The notes under the pieces: generated by a model | Told to the model about the DNA's origin: nothing | Database searches by the model: none | What the model saw: the letters and a program-made list of their open reading frames with translations, nothing else | Made by a program: the position numbers and the translations under genes | Shown: positions 36,471-43,970 of the stretch, piece after piece | Position numbering within the stretch: position 1 is the first letter of the stretch | Layout of the letters: each line of letters begins with the position of its first letter | Assembly (NCBI RefSeq): GCF_001579845.1 | Contig: NZ_CP007440.1 | Span: forward strand, 124,001-188,000 | Source: Rhodoplanes sp. Z2-YC6860 | GTDB lineage: Bacteria; Pseudomonadota; Alphaproteobacteria; Rhizobiales; Xanthobacteraceae | Reading direction: 5' to 3' | DNA length: 64,000 bases

Positions 36471-36695
36471 ATGATGGCGCGGTTGACGGTCGCGGCAGCG
36501 CTTGCGGCTGCCTTGTTGCATGTAACGCCCACGCTGGCTGCCACCCCGCAGGAGAAGCTCGACACCTGCAATTTCGGCGCCGACGAGAAGAAGCTCACTG
36601 GCGCGGCGCGCAAGAGCTTCATTGCGAAATGCACCGCCGACCGCGATTCACCGCGCGGCAAGCAGATGGCGCCGAAGGGCAAGCCGGCGCAGTAG
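36471..36695 (+). CDS. PsiF-like small secreted protein
   Basis: A 74-residue protein with a signal peptide of about 22 residues ('AALAAALLHVTPTLA'). The mature part has one PsiF-type repeat, 'EKLDTCNFGADEKKLTGAAR' followed by KSFIAKC, with the two conserved Cys. E. coli PsiF is induced by phosphate starvation; its function is unknown. The C-terminal tail is Lys/Pro-rich. ATG 36471 follows GAGGGAGAA, 14 bases after the upstream gene's stop. Confidence 0.75.
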   Translation: MMARLTVAAALAAALLHVTPTLAATPQEKLDTCNFGADEKKLTGAARKSFIAKCTADRDSPRGKQMAPKGKPAQ

Positions 36696-36702
36696 CTGAC
36701 TG

Positions 36703-37584
36703 CTACCGCTTCGCCGCGCCGACGATCCAGTTGCGGAACGTGCGGAAGGCGGCCTCGTCCTTCCGGCTGTCGCGCCAGATCAGATACCAATGCTCGCCCT
36801 TTGACACCGAAAGGGCGTACGGCGCCACCAGCCGTCCGGCCTTCACGTCGTCGTCGACATAAGGGCTGATGCCGATCGCCGCGCCGACGCCGTCCGCCGC
36901 GGCCTGCAGGGCCTGGCCGTAATATTCGAACTCCGGGCCTGCGGCGCGGACCTTCGACAGGCCGGCCGCCTTGAACCACTGCGGCCACTCGCTTGCGGCA
37001 TGGGCGACGCGCAACAGCGCGACGCCGCGCAAATCCTCCGGCGATTTCAACTTCTTCGCCAGCGCTGGCGCGCAGACCGGCGTGAAGTCAGCCGGGAACA
37101 GCTTCTCGGAACGAAAATCCGGCCAGTCTCCGGTGCCGAGCCGGATGCCGCAGGTCCAGTCGTCGTTGTAGGGCAGCGTTGCGCCGCCGGTCGCAAAGCG
37201 CACCTCGATGTCGGGGGCGTCCTTCTGGAAATCGGCCAGTCGCGGAATGAGCCAGCGCGTCGCGAAGGTCGGGCCCACGCCAACGGTCAGCACGCGCGAG
37301 CCAGCCATCGCGGTGACCTGCGCGGTCAGGTTGGCGAGCTGGTCGAATATCTGTGTGAGCCCGGCCTGATAGACGCGGCCGCCGGCGGTGAGCACCAGCC
37401 GGTTGGCCTTGCGCTCGAACAGCGGCACGCCGAGCCGCTGCTCCAGAAGCTGCACCATGCGGCTGATCGCGGCCGGCGTGACGTTCATTTCGCCAGCCGC
37501 CTTGGCGAAGCTTTCGGCCCGGGCAGCGGCCTCAAAGGCCCGGATCCCATTGAGAAACGGCAGCTTGCGCATCGCCCCGACCAT
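36703..37584 (-). CDS. LysR-family transcriptional regulator (GcvA-like)
   Basis: A 293-residue LysR protein. The N-terminal helix-turn-helix reads 'ESFAKAAGEMNVTPAAISRM' followed by 'QLLEQRLGVPLFER' (about 25-60), with the GcvA-branch opening 'LPFLNGIRAFEAAAR'. The effector domain spans about 95-290 and has 'GVGPTFATRWLIPRLADF'. The start could also be ATG 37572, four residues in. It faces the isoprenylcysteine-methyltransferase-like gene divergently, so that gene or the PsiF-like gene may be a target. The effector is unknown. Confidence 0.88.
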   Translation of the reverse strand: MVGAMRKLPFLNGIRAFEAAARAESFAKAAGEMNVTPAAISRMVQLLEQRLGVPLFERKANRLVLTAGGRVYQAGLTQIFDQLANLTAQVTAMAGSRVLTVGVGPTFATRWLIPRLADFQKDAPDIEVRFATGGATLPYNDDWTCGIRLGTGDWPDFRSEKLFPADFTPVCAPALAKKLKSPEDLRGVALLRVAHAASEWPQWFKAAGLSKVRAAGPEFEYYGQALQAAADGVGAAIGISPYVDDDVKAGRLVAPYALSVSKGEHWYLIWRDSRKDEAAFRTFRNWIVGAAKR

Positions 37585-37676
37585 TAGAAAATCTGGTCCT
37601 GAGATTGCGATAACTCAGCTTGCCCCTTACGGTCAATCGGCCGACACCGCGCCGTCAACGTTCAGAGGGCAGGATC

Positions 37677-38183
37677 ATGGCCGCGACCGAGCACGACCGT
37701 CCCAATCTGATGGTGTTTCCGCCTCTGCTGCTGATCGCCACGATCGCGCTGGCCGCTGTGCTGCAATGGTGGTGGCCCCTCGGCGTGCTGGGCGGCCTCG
37801 GCCAACGGTGGCGAATCCCGGTGGGCGCCGCGCTGATGCTTCTCGGCATCGTGCTGACTGCCCTTGGTGGACGCACGCTGGTGCGGCGTGGCACCAACGT
37901 CAATCCGCTACGGCCGGCGCTGGCGCTCGCCACCGACGGCATCTTCCGATGGTCGCGCAATCCCATGTATGTCGGCGGCGGACCGCTGATGCTCGGGCTC
38001 GCGATCGCGTTCGGCATCGATTGGCTGCTTCTCCTGATGATCCCGAGCGGATTGCTTCTGCATTTCGGCGTCGTGCGGCGCGAGGAGCGCTATCTCGTCG
38101 GCAAATTTGGCGAGGAGTATCGCCGCTATTGCGCGGCCGTGCCGCGCTACCTTCCCGGTCTGGCTCCCGGCCACCATCAGTAA
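37677..38183 (+). CDS. Isoprenylcysteine carboxyl methyltransferase-family membrane protein
   Basis: A 168-residue integral membrane protein with four or five helices and the ICMT/PEMT-like signature 'DGIFRWSRNPMYVGGGPLML' followed later by 'REERYLVGKFGEEYRRYCAA', which in this fold binds S-adenosylmethionine and the substrate head group. Bacterial members methylate unknown lipids or proteins. The ATG at 37677 follows AGAGGGCAGGA. It is divergent from the LysR gene. Confidence 0.82.
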   Translation: MAATEHDRPNLMVFPPLLLIATIALAAVLQWWWPLGVLGGLGQRWRIPVGAALMLLGIVLTALGGRTLVRRGTNVNPLRPALALATDGIFRWSRNPMYVGGGPLMLGLAIAFGIDWLLLLMIPSGLLLHFGVVRREERYLVGKFGEEYRRYCAAVPRYLPGLAPGHHQ

Positions 38184-38263
38184 ACCTGACTCTGACGCTT
38201 CGCTAACTCAGTTTGAGTTGCGCGCCGATTGGGATCATTGGAAAGGGCGGGAGGAACCCGCCG

Positions 38264-39022
38264 ATGACCCCACTGATGATCTCTGCGCTGTGCCTCGCCA
38301 TGGTGGGCACGGCGTTTCTGTCCGGCATCTTCGGCATGGCCGGCGGCATGATCCTGGTCGGCATTCTTCTCGCGATGATGCCGGTGCCGGAAGCCATGAT
38401 GCTTCACGGCGTCACGCAGCTGGCGTCGAACGCCTGGCGCGGCCTGCTGTGGTGGCGGCATGTGCGCTGGGCGCCGGTCATGGCCTACGTGACGGGCTGC
38501 GCGCTTGCACTCGGAGTGTGGTCGTTCACGCAATACGTGCCGAGCCTGCCGGTCGCGCTGCTGCTGCTCGGCTTCACACCGTTCATGGTGCGGCTGTTGC
38601 CGAAGAGCTATCGGCCGAACGCCGAGAGCCTGCCGCAGGGCACGTTCTACGGCACCATCTGCATGACGCTGATTCTTCTGACTGGCGTCGCAGGCCCGCT
38701 GATCGACACGTTCTTTCTCGGCGGCAAGCTCGATCGCAAGCAGATCGTCGCGACCAAAGCGGTCTGCCAGATCTTCGGTCACGCCGCGAAGCTGATCTAC
38801 TTCGGCGCGCTGATCAATCAGACGGCGTCGGTCGATCCGATCGTCGCAACGCTCGCGGTGATCAGTTCGATGATCGGCACGTCGCTGGCAAAGCACGTGT
38901 TGGAGGCGATGACCGACCAGCAGTACCGCAAATGGGCGAACGCCATCATTGTCACCATCGCGAGCTACTACGTGCTGCACGGGACTTATCTGCTGGTGAT
39001 GACGAGCGCCAAGGCGGGCTGA
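38264..39022 (+). CDS. TauE/SafE-family transport protein
   Basis: A 252-residue membrane protein with about eight helices in two similar halves, each with a small-residue loop ('AFLSGIFGMAGGMILVG' in the first half, 'LILLTGVAGPLIDTFFLGG' in the second). TauE/SafE proteins export sulfite, sulfoacetate or other organic anions. ATG 38264 follows GGGAGGAA with 7 bases spacing. It is followed by a dispersed inverted repeat and then the convergent IclR gene. Confidence 0.85.
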   Translation: MTPLMISALCLAMVGTAFLSGIFGMAGGMILVGILLAMMPVPEAMMLHGVTQLASNAWRGLLWWRHVRWAPVMAYVTGCALALGVWSFTQYVPSLPVALLLLGFTPFMVRLLPKSYRPNAESLPQGTFYGTICMTLILLTGVAGPLIDTFFLGGKLDRKQIVATKAVCQIFGHAAKLIYFGALINQTASVDPIVATLAVISSMIGTSLAKHVLEAMTDQQYRKWANAIIVTIASYYVLHGTYLLVMTSAKAG

Positions 39023-39035
39023 ACATAGCAGCGCT

Positions 39036-39141
39036 GTCATTCCGGGGCGCGAGCAAAGCTCGCGAACCCGGAATCCAGAACATCGGTGCTTCCTGCTGAA
39101 CTGAATTCCGGGTTCGCCGCTGCGCGGCGCCCCGGAATGAC
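39036..39141. repeat. Dispersed 'GTCATTCCGGGGC' inverted repeat, second copy
   Basis: Outer arms 39036-39048 and 39129-39141 are identical to those of the copy at 30571-30673. An inner CGAACCCGGAATCCAG/GAATTCCGGGTTCG pair is slightly degenerate. It lies between convergent genes. Confidence 0.85.
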
Positions 39142-39161
39142 TCGCTGATAAAGCAGCGCGA

Positions 39162-40004
39162 CTAAATCGTCGCCGACTTGCCGCGATGGCCGAGCCGCGC
39201 CGAAATCGCCGCTGCCGTTTCCATCACATGGGGTAGATAGCCCGACAGCGCCTTCTTGGAGAGCCGCGTCACCGGGCCAGCCACGCCGACGGCGGCGACC
39301 ACCTCGCCCGCATCGTTGAGCAACGGAGCCGCGATGCAGCGCATGCCGATCTCGCTTTCCTCGTCTTCGATCGCGTAGCCGCGGGTGCGGATGCCCTCCA
39401 GCACTTTCTTCAACGCTTCGGGATCGGTGATGGTCTGCGGCGTGCGCGCCGGCAGCCCGCGCGCGAGCACCCGCTCGACGAACTCGGGCGGTTGATAGGC
39501 CAACAGCACCTGGCCCTCGGCGGTGCAGTAGGCGGGCTTGCGCACGCCGATGTCGGCCCGCATGCGGATCGCCTGTGTGCCCTCCAGATTGAACACGTAC
39601 ATGATGTCGGCGCCGTCCAGCACCGCGCAATGCACGGTCTCGTCGACCTTCTCGCGCAGCTCACGCAGCAGGTTGCGGCCTTCGTTCGAGATGTTCATGC
39701 GCTGACGCACCAGCGAGCCCAGCCGGAACAGCGACAACCCGAGGCGGTATTTTCCGGTGTCGGGGTTCTGCTCCAGCATGCCGTCGGCGACGAGCGTCAC
39801 CGCAAGGCGGTGCACGGTGCTTTTCGCAACGCCGAGCCGCTTGGCGAGATCGCTGATGCCGATCTCGACCTGCTCTTCGGAGAAGGCCTTCAGCAATCGG
39901 ATCGAGCTTGCGACCGACGAAAGCCGGCTGCCGTCAGGATTTCGCGGCGGGCGAACAGCCGCGATGGGAGATAGGGGATTAACGTGAGTTGTTGTCATTG
40001 ACAT
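39162..40004 (-). CDS. IclR-family transcriptional regulator
   Basis: A 280-residue IclR protein. The winged helix has 'SSIRLLKAFSEEQVEIGISD' then LAKRLGVAKSTVHRL (about 28-65). The effector domain includes 'GTQAIRMRADIGVRKP', the family's 'YCTAEGQVLLAY' and 'EIGMRCIAAPLLNDAGEVVA' (about 215-235). ATG 40004 and ATG 39998 are both possible starts; a longer open frame to 40133 would bury the operator. IclR proteins often govern aromatic-acid catabolism. It is divergent from the ferredoxin reductase gene, with a palindrome 17 bases upstream of the start. Confidence 0.9.
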   Translation of the reverse strand: MSMTTTHVNPLSPIAAVRPPRNPDGSRLSSVASSIRLLKAFSEEQVEIGISDLAKRLGVAKSTVHRLAVTLVADGMLEQNPDTGKYRLGLSLFRLGSLVRQRMNISNEGRNLLRELREKVDETVHCAVLDGADIMYVFNLEGTQAIRMRADIGVRKPAYCTAEGQVLLAYQPPEFVERVLARGLPARTPQTITDPEALKKVLEGIRTRGYAIEDEESEIGMRCIAAPLLNDAGEVVAAVGVAGPVTRLSKKALSGYLPHVMETAAAISARLGHRGKSATI

Positions 40005-40009
40005 CGGGT

Positions 40010-40037
40010 GTTCCGCTCCGTGGACCGGCGTTCCGCT
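40010..40037. promoter_or_regulatory. Probable IclR operator region
   Basis: GTTCCGCT occurs twice as a direct repeat, at 40010-40017 and 40030-40037, spaced 20 bases (two helical turns). The second overlaps TGGACCGGCGTTCCG (40021-40035), which matches the complement of the perfect palindrome at 28053-28067 at 13 of 15 bases. It lies between the divergent IclR and reductase genes. Autoregulation by IclR is the simplest reading. Confidence 0.55.
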
Positions 40038-40126
40038 GGAGTGTAGACCAATGTCCCGTATCGTGGGAAGGTCCCAGATCATCTCCTCACGCAAGGGCCC
40101 CTTGCTGTTCCGTTGGACGTTCGGGA

Positions 40127-41344
40127 ATGACACGACGAATTGTGGTGATTGGCGGCGGTCCGGCCGCGGTTTTTGCAGCGTTGGAGGCCAAAAAGCGCGA
40201 TTCCGCCGCTGAAGTGACGCTCGTGACCGACGAGGCCTGCGAGCCCTACGAGAAGCCGCCGCTGTCCAAAGCCGTGCTGCTCGGCAAGTCCAACCCCGAG
40301 GACGCTCTGATCGCCGGCCCGGGCGGGCTCGGAAAGCACGGCGTGACGGTCAGGACCGGGACCCGCTGCATGGCGATCGACCGCGCCGCTCATCAGGCCG
40401 TCACCACCGCCGGGCCCCTGCCTTACGATTCCCTTGTGATCGCCACCGGTTCGCTGATGCGGGAGCTGCCGGTGCTGCCGGCCTCGATGCCACGCGTGCA
40501 CTACCTTCGCACCGAATCGCATTCGCGCGCGATCAAGGCCGGCCTCAAGGACTGCAAGCATCTCGTCGTGGTCGGCGCGGGCCTCATCGGCCTCGAGGCC
40601 GCGGCCTCCGCAGCCGAGCTCGGCATGGAGGTCACGGTGATCGAGTTTGCACCCCGCATCATGGCGCGAAGCTGCGACGAGGAGACCGCAGCGCTGATCC
40701 TCGCCGAGCATCAGCACCGCGGTGTCGAATTCGACCTGTCGACTTCGATCACCCAAGCGACATCGCAGCTCAACGGCAGCATCGCGCTGGAAACGAGCGA
40801 GGGTGATCTCACCGTCGCCGACATGGTGCTGGTCGGCACCGGTGTGAAGCCGGATGCCACGCTCGCGCAAGCCGCGGACCTCGACGTGCAGGACGGCATC
40901 GTGGTCGACGCGCAGTGCCGCACCTCCGATCCCGACATTTTTGCCGCTGGCGACTGCACGGTGTTTCCCGGCCCGCAGGGGCCGGTGCGGCTGGAGAACT
41001 GGCGGCACGCCCAGGATCACGGCGCGGTGGCGGGACGCAACGCCGCCGGTGCGAGCGACAGCTACAACACCGTGCCGTCGTACTGGTCCGAGCAATACGA
41101 TCTCTACATCCAGGGTGTCGGCTGGGCGGACCCCGCGGCGCATCGCGTGCGCCGAAAGCTGCCCGGCAAGAGCGCGCTGGCCCTCGAACTGAAAGACGGC
41201 ACGATCTCGGCAGCGCTTGGCATCAACGTGCAGCGTGATCTCGCGGCGATCCGCCGCTTGATCGAGCGCAAGATCCCCGTCGATCCCGCGGCGCTCGCCG
41301 ATCCGGCGCAGCCGTTCAACGCCATGCTCAAAGCGAAAGCCTGA
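40127..41344 (+). CDS. FAD/NAD(P)H-dependent ferredoxin reductase
   Basis: A 405-residue flavoprotein of the putidaredoxin/rubredoxin reductase type. FAD-binding GGGPAA is near 9-14, 'YEKPPLSKAVL' lies near 45, NAD-binding 'VVVGAGLIGLEAA' near 147, and the second FAD motif SDPDIFAAGDC near 270. A reductase-type C-terminal domain follows ('YWSEQYDLYIQGVG'). It would reduce the Rieske ferredoxin at 34120-34488. ATG 40127 begins the FAD motif region. It is divergent from the IclR gene and ends 2 bases before the PanB-like gene, so these are one operon. Confidence 0.9.
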   Translation: MTRRIVVIGGGPAAVFAALEAKKRDSAAEVTLVTDEACEPYEKPPLSKAVLLGKSNPEDALIAGPGGLGKHGVTVRTGTRCMAIDRAAHQAVTTAGPLPYDSLVIATGSLMRELPVLPASMPRVHYLRTESHSRAIKAGLKDCKHLVVVGAGLIGLEAAASAAELGMEVTVIEFAPRIMARSCDEETAALILAEHQHRGVEFDLSTSITQATSQLNGSIALETSEGDLTVADMVLVGTGVKPDATLAQAADLDVQDGIVVDAQCRTSDPDIFAAGDCTVFPGPQGPVRLENWRHAQDHGAVAGRNAAGASDSYNTVPSYWSEQYDLYIQGVGWADPAAHRVRRKLPGKSALALELKDGTISAALGINVQRDLAAIRRLIERKIPVDPAALADPAQPFNAMLKAKA

Positions 41345-41346
41345 CA

Positions 41347-42156
41347 ATGACTGATAAAGTAACCATCGCCGCGCTTCAGCAGATGAAGCGCGAGGGAAAG
41401 AAGATCGCCGGTGTGGTGGCCTGGGACACGCCGATGGCGCGGATTGCCGATCTGGCCGGCGTCGATCTCATCTCGGTCGGCGACTCGGTCGGCGTCAATC
41501 TCTGGGGTCACGAGACGCCGCTCGAAGTGACCATGGACGAGATGATGGTCGTCAGCAAAGCGGTGCGCCGCGGCGCCTCACGCGCGCTGGTCAGCGCCGA
41601 TCTGCCCTACGGTCCGGCGCAAGAAAGCCCGGACGCTGCGCTCCGCGCCTCGCTGCGGCTGATGAAGGAAGCAGGCGCCGACATGATCAAGGTCGATGCC
41701 GCGGCTGAATTTCCCGAGGTGGTGCGCAGACTCGTCCGCGAAGGCATTCCAGTGTTCGCGCAGTTCGGGCTCACGCCGCAGACCGCGCAGAAGTTCGGCA
41801 TTCCCTACAGCGCACAGAATTCGCCGCAGGCGCAAGCCACCGCGGAGGCTTCAGCCAAACTCGTCGACGAAGCCAAGACGCTGGAGGACGCCGGCTCCTG
41901 CGCGCTCGACTTCACCAACTCGGGGCCTATCGCAGGCGAAGCGGTGGCGAAAGCCGTTGCGATTCCGGTGATCGGCGGCTTCGGCGGCGGACCGTGGCTC
42001 GACGGCCGCGTGCGGCTCGCGCACACCGCGATCGGCTATGCGGACAAGTGGCTCGACTCCAAGACCGAGACTTATGTGAACACCGCCAAAGCGGCGCTCG
42101 GTGCGTTCACGGCGTTGATCGAGGACATCCGCGCAGCCCGGCAGATCAAGGGGTGA
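41347..42156 (+). CDS. PanB-like (ketopantoate hydroxymethyltransferase family) protein, divergent active site
   Basis: A 269-residue TIM-barrel of the PanB family: 'GVDLISVGDSVGVNLWGHET' (about 38-57), 'AVRRGASRALVSADLPYG', AQFGLTPQT and 'IPVIGGFGGGPWLDGRV'. True PanB uses two Asp plus a Glu for Mg and a second Glu as base. Here Asp46 and Asp85 remain, but the metal Glu position is Asp117 (KVDAA) and the base Glu position is Asp188 (CALDFT); the conserved His before GLTPQ is Gln. It may perform a related aldol-type or isocitrate-lyase-like reaction in the catabolic pathway rather than pantothenate synthesis. Confidence 0.75.
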   Translation: MTDKVTIAALQQMKREGKKIAGVVAWDTPMARIADLAGVDLISVGDSVGVNLWGHETPLEVTMDEMMVVSKAVRRGASRALVSADLPYGPAQESPDAALRASLRLMKEAGADMIKVDAAAEFPEVVRRLVREGIPVFAQFGLTPQTAQKFGIPYSAQNSPQAQATAEASAKLVDEAKTLEDAGSCALDFTNSGPIAGEAVAKAVAIPVIGGFGGGPWLDGRVRLAHTAIGYADKWLDSKTETYVNTAKAALGAFTALIEDIRAARQIKG

Positions 42157-42163
42157 GACGGGC

Positions 42164-42457
42164 GTGGCCAAGGACAAATACGAAGTTTACGAAAACAAGT
42201 ACGAGTCGCTCTACGAGTACCTGCTCAGGGAGACGCGGGACGACTTCATCCTGACCTACGAGGAGATCGAGGAGATCATCGGCTTTGGGCTGCCACGCGC
42301 GGCGCAGCGCGCCGAATGGTGGGATGACGACACGCCCGAATATCCGCGCGATCAGGCGCAGGCGATCCATCAGGCCGGCTACGACTCGCGGCGGGCACCG
42401 GAAGGCGGCAAGGTCCGTTTCCGCAAGCTGTCGACGCTGCCGCGCACCTCACGGTAG
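42164..42457 (+). CDS. DUF7662-like small protein
   Basis: A 97-residue protein starting at GTG 42164, 7 bases after the PanB-like stop. It shows 'YESLYEYLLRETRDDFILTY' then EEIEEIIGFGLPRAA, an EWWDDD block, 'AIHQAGYDSRRAP' and KVRFRK. This order (Y..L..yL, lT..EIE.i.G..LP..A, WW, aG.., V.F.r) is the DUF7662 pattern, often found next to restriction or unrelated metabolic genes; function unknown. It is rich in acidic residues, with no membrane segment. Confidence 0.65.
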   Translation: MAKDKYEVYENKYESLYEYLLRETRDDFILTYEEIEEIIGFGLPRAAQRAEWWDDDTPEYPRDQAQAIHQAGYDSRRAPEGGKVRFRKLSTLPRTSR

Positions 42458-42488
42458 AGCATCGACCCTGACCACGCATCTCACCATC

Positions 42489-43367
42489 ATGGTGTTTCCC
42501 GGCACGCAGACGCTGCCGCTGTTTGCCTCGCAGGCGACCGGCGCGTTTGCGCGGCGCGGGCTTGCGGTCGAGATGAAGCCCGCACCGAATTCCGAGGAGC
42601 AGCGCCGGGGGCTCGCCGAAGGCCGTTATCAGATCGTGCACGGCGCGGCGGACCAGTGCGTCGCGCTGGTGGATGCCGGCACGGACGCGATCATCGTCGC
42701 GGGTGGAGATAACGGGTTCAATCATCTGTTCGTGCAGCCGGACATTTCCGATCTTGGCGAATTGCGCGGCCGGACGTTGGTTGCCGATGTGGCCAACACC
42801 GGCTGGTCGTTCGTCCTCTACGACATCCTCAATCGGCACGGTCTCAAGCGCGGCGACTACACGATCCACGAAGCGGGCGCGCCGTTCCGCCGCTTCGAAG
42901 CCATGCGCGATGACAAGGCCATGGCCGCGGCGGTCCTCAATCCGCCATTCGCGATTCACGCCCGCCGGGCCGGACTGAAAGATATGGGGCCGGTCGCCGC
43001 GCAGGTCGGCGCCTACCTCGGCACCGTGCCTTATGTGCTGCGCGGTTGGGCTGCAGCCAATGCTGCGGTGCTGAGCGCTTATCTCGCCGCCTGCATCGAA
43101 GGCCTGCGTTGGATTCTCGATCCGGCCAACAAAGCCCGTGCAGCTTCGCTCGTTGCCGAGCAACTCAGCGTGCCGGCCGACATCGCCGCGGAAATTCTCA
43201 ACGTGGCAACCGATGCGACGAACGGGCTCGCGAAGGACGCTGACTTCGATCTCGAAGGCCTCAAAACCGTGCTGCGGTTGCGAGCTTCTTACGACGGCCG
43301 CGAGCCGCCTGCGCCCGATCGCTATTTCGACCTGAGCTATCACCGCGCCGCGCGGGCGACGCTTTGA
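42489..43367 (+). CDS. NMT1/SsuA-type substrate-binding-like protein without a signal peptide
   Basis: A 292-residue protein starting 'MVFPGTQTLPLFASQATGAF'. The order 'FARRGLAVEMKPAPNSEEQR', 'GRYQIVHGAADQCVALVDAG', 'GRTLVADVANTGWSFVLYDI' and 'AVLNPPFAIHARRAGL' is that of the NMT1/THI5-like and SsuA receptors of ABC transporters. The N-terminus has no signal peptide in the frame as read, and no ABC ATPase or permease is adjacent. It could be a cytoplasmic sensor, an enzyme derived from the fold, or have a start slightly upstream. It follows the DUF7662-like gene. Confidence 0.7.
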   Translation: MVFPGTQTLPLFASQATGAFARRGLAVEMKPAPNSEEQRRGLAEGRYQIVHGAADQCVALVDAGTDAIIVAGGDNGFNHLFVQPDISDLGELRGRTLVADVANTGWSFVLYDILNRHGLKRGDYTIHEAGAPFRRFEAMRDDKAMAAAVLNPPFAIHARRAGLKDMGPVAAQVGAYLGTVPYVLRGWAAANAAVLSAYLAACIEGLRWILDPANKARAASLVAEQLSVPADIAAEILNVATDATNGLAKDADFDLEGLKTVLRLRASYDGREPPAPDRYFDLSYHRAARATL

Positions 43368-43370
43368 GCC

Positions 43371-43679
43371 TCAGCAACAGGTGCATTCGAAATCGTCCGG
43401 CACCGCGAGCGCCCGCTTGTACCAGCGCGGCGGCAGGTCGTCCTCCGTCACCTCGGCCAACGGCTTGAATATCTTGAAGTGGTGGCGGCGTTCGTCAGAC
43501 CAGAACGCGATAACCGTCTCGATCGGCGGACAGCCCGGCACGGCGCAGGCCACTTCGGCGACGAGGATGGCGCCCTCGCCCAACGCAAAGCGTTCCCGAA
43601 CCCACTCGCGGACGCGGTCGAGCGCGCACAAATGGTCCGGGTTGCGATGGGACGGCCGAAGCATCATTGCGGCAGTCAT
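43371..43679 (-). CDS. Conserved hypothetical protein with C-terminal Cys motif
   Basis: A 102-residue protein with HRNPDHLCALDRVREW near the start, then 'VAEVACAVPGCPPIETVIAF' and 'WSDERRHHFKIFKPLAEVTE', ending DDFECTCC. Close relatives are, to my knowledge, common in Hyphomicrobiales but uncharacterised. The Cys-Cys end and the CAVPGCPP block might bind a metal. It is convergent with the substrate-binding-like gene, with only 3 bases between the stops. Confidence 0.65.
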   Translation of the reverse strand: MTAAMMLRPSHRNPDHLCALDRVREWVRERFALGEGAILVAEVACAVPGCPPIETVIAFWSDERRHHFKIFKPLAEVTEDDLPPRWYKRALAVPDDFECTCC

Positions 43680-43772
43680 AGCTTAAGACTACCAGACATC
43701 GCAGCCATGGCAGCCGGTCATTGGACCAGTCGCCGGAATTGCGCAAAAGTGCCGCGCAAATTTGGGAAACAC

Positions 43773-43970
43773 ATGCCGGAACCGATCACCAAGCTCGATC
43801 CTGAAACTTTGGCGAAGGCCAAGGCCGCAGGCCTCGACAAGGCCATCGCCAGATTTCCCGACTGCGTCGCCGACGCGGCCCGGGCCGCCGCCCTCGATCT
43901 GGCCGACGTACCGCCGATCGACGGTTCGAGCGAGCCGTGGCCGCCGATGAGCCCGAGGAGCGGCCGGTGA
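43773..43970 (+). CDS. AtzG-like small subunit preceding an amidase
   Basis: A 65-residue protein from ATG 43773, mostly helical ('DPETLAKAKAAGLDKAIARF'), ending in a Pro-rich SSEPWPPM stretch. Its stop TGA overlaps the GTG start of the amidase (GTGA), so the two are translationally coupled. In the cyanuric acid pathway the amidase AtzE needs AtzG, a GatC-like protein of similar size, encoded next to it. The likeness here is in size, helical start, Pro-rich end and position; sequence identity is not demonstrated. Confidence 0.55.
   Translation: MPEPITKLDPETLAKAKAAGLDKAIARFPDCVADAARAAALDLADVPPIDGSSEPWPPMSPRSGR

Noticed and set aside
41347-42156. Housekeeping panB of pantothenate synthesis
   Set aside because: Key Glu and His positions are changed and there is no panC beside it, so only a family-level name is given.
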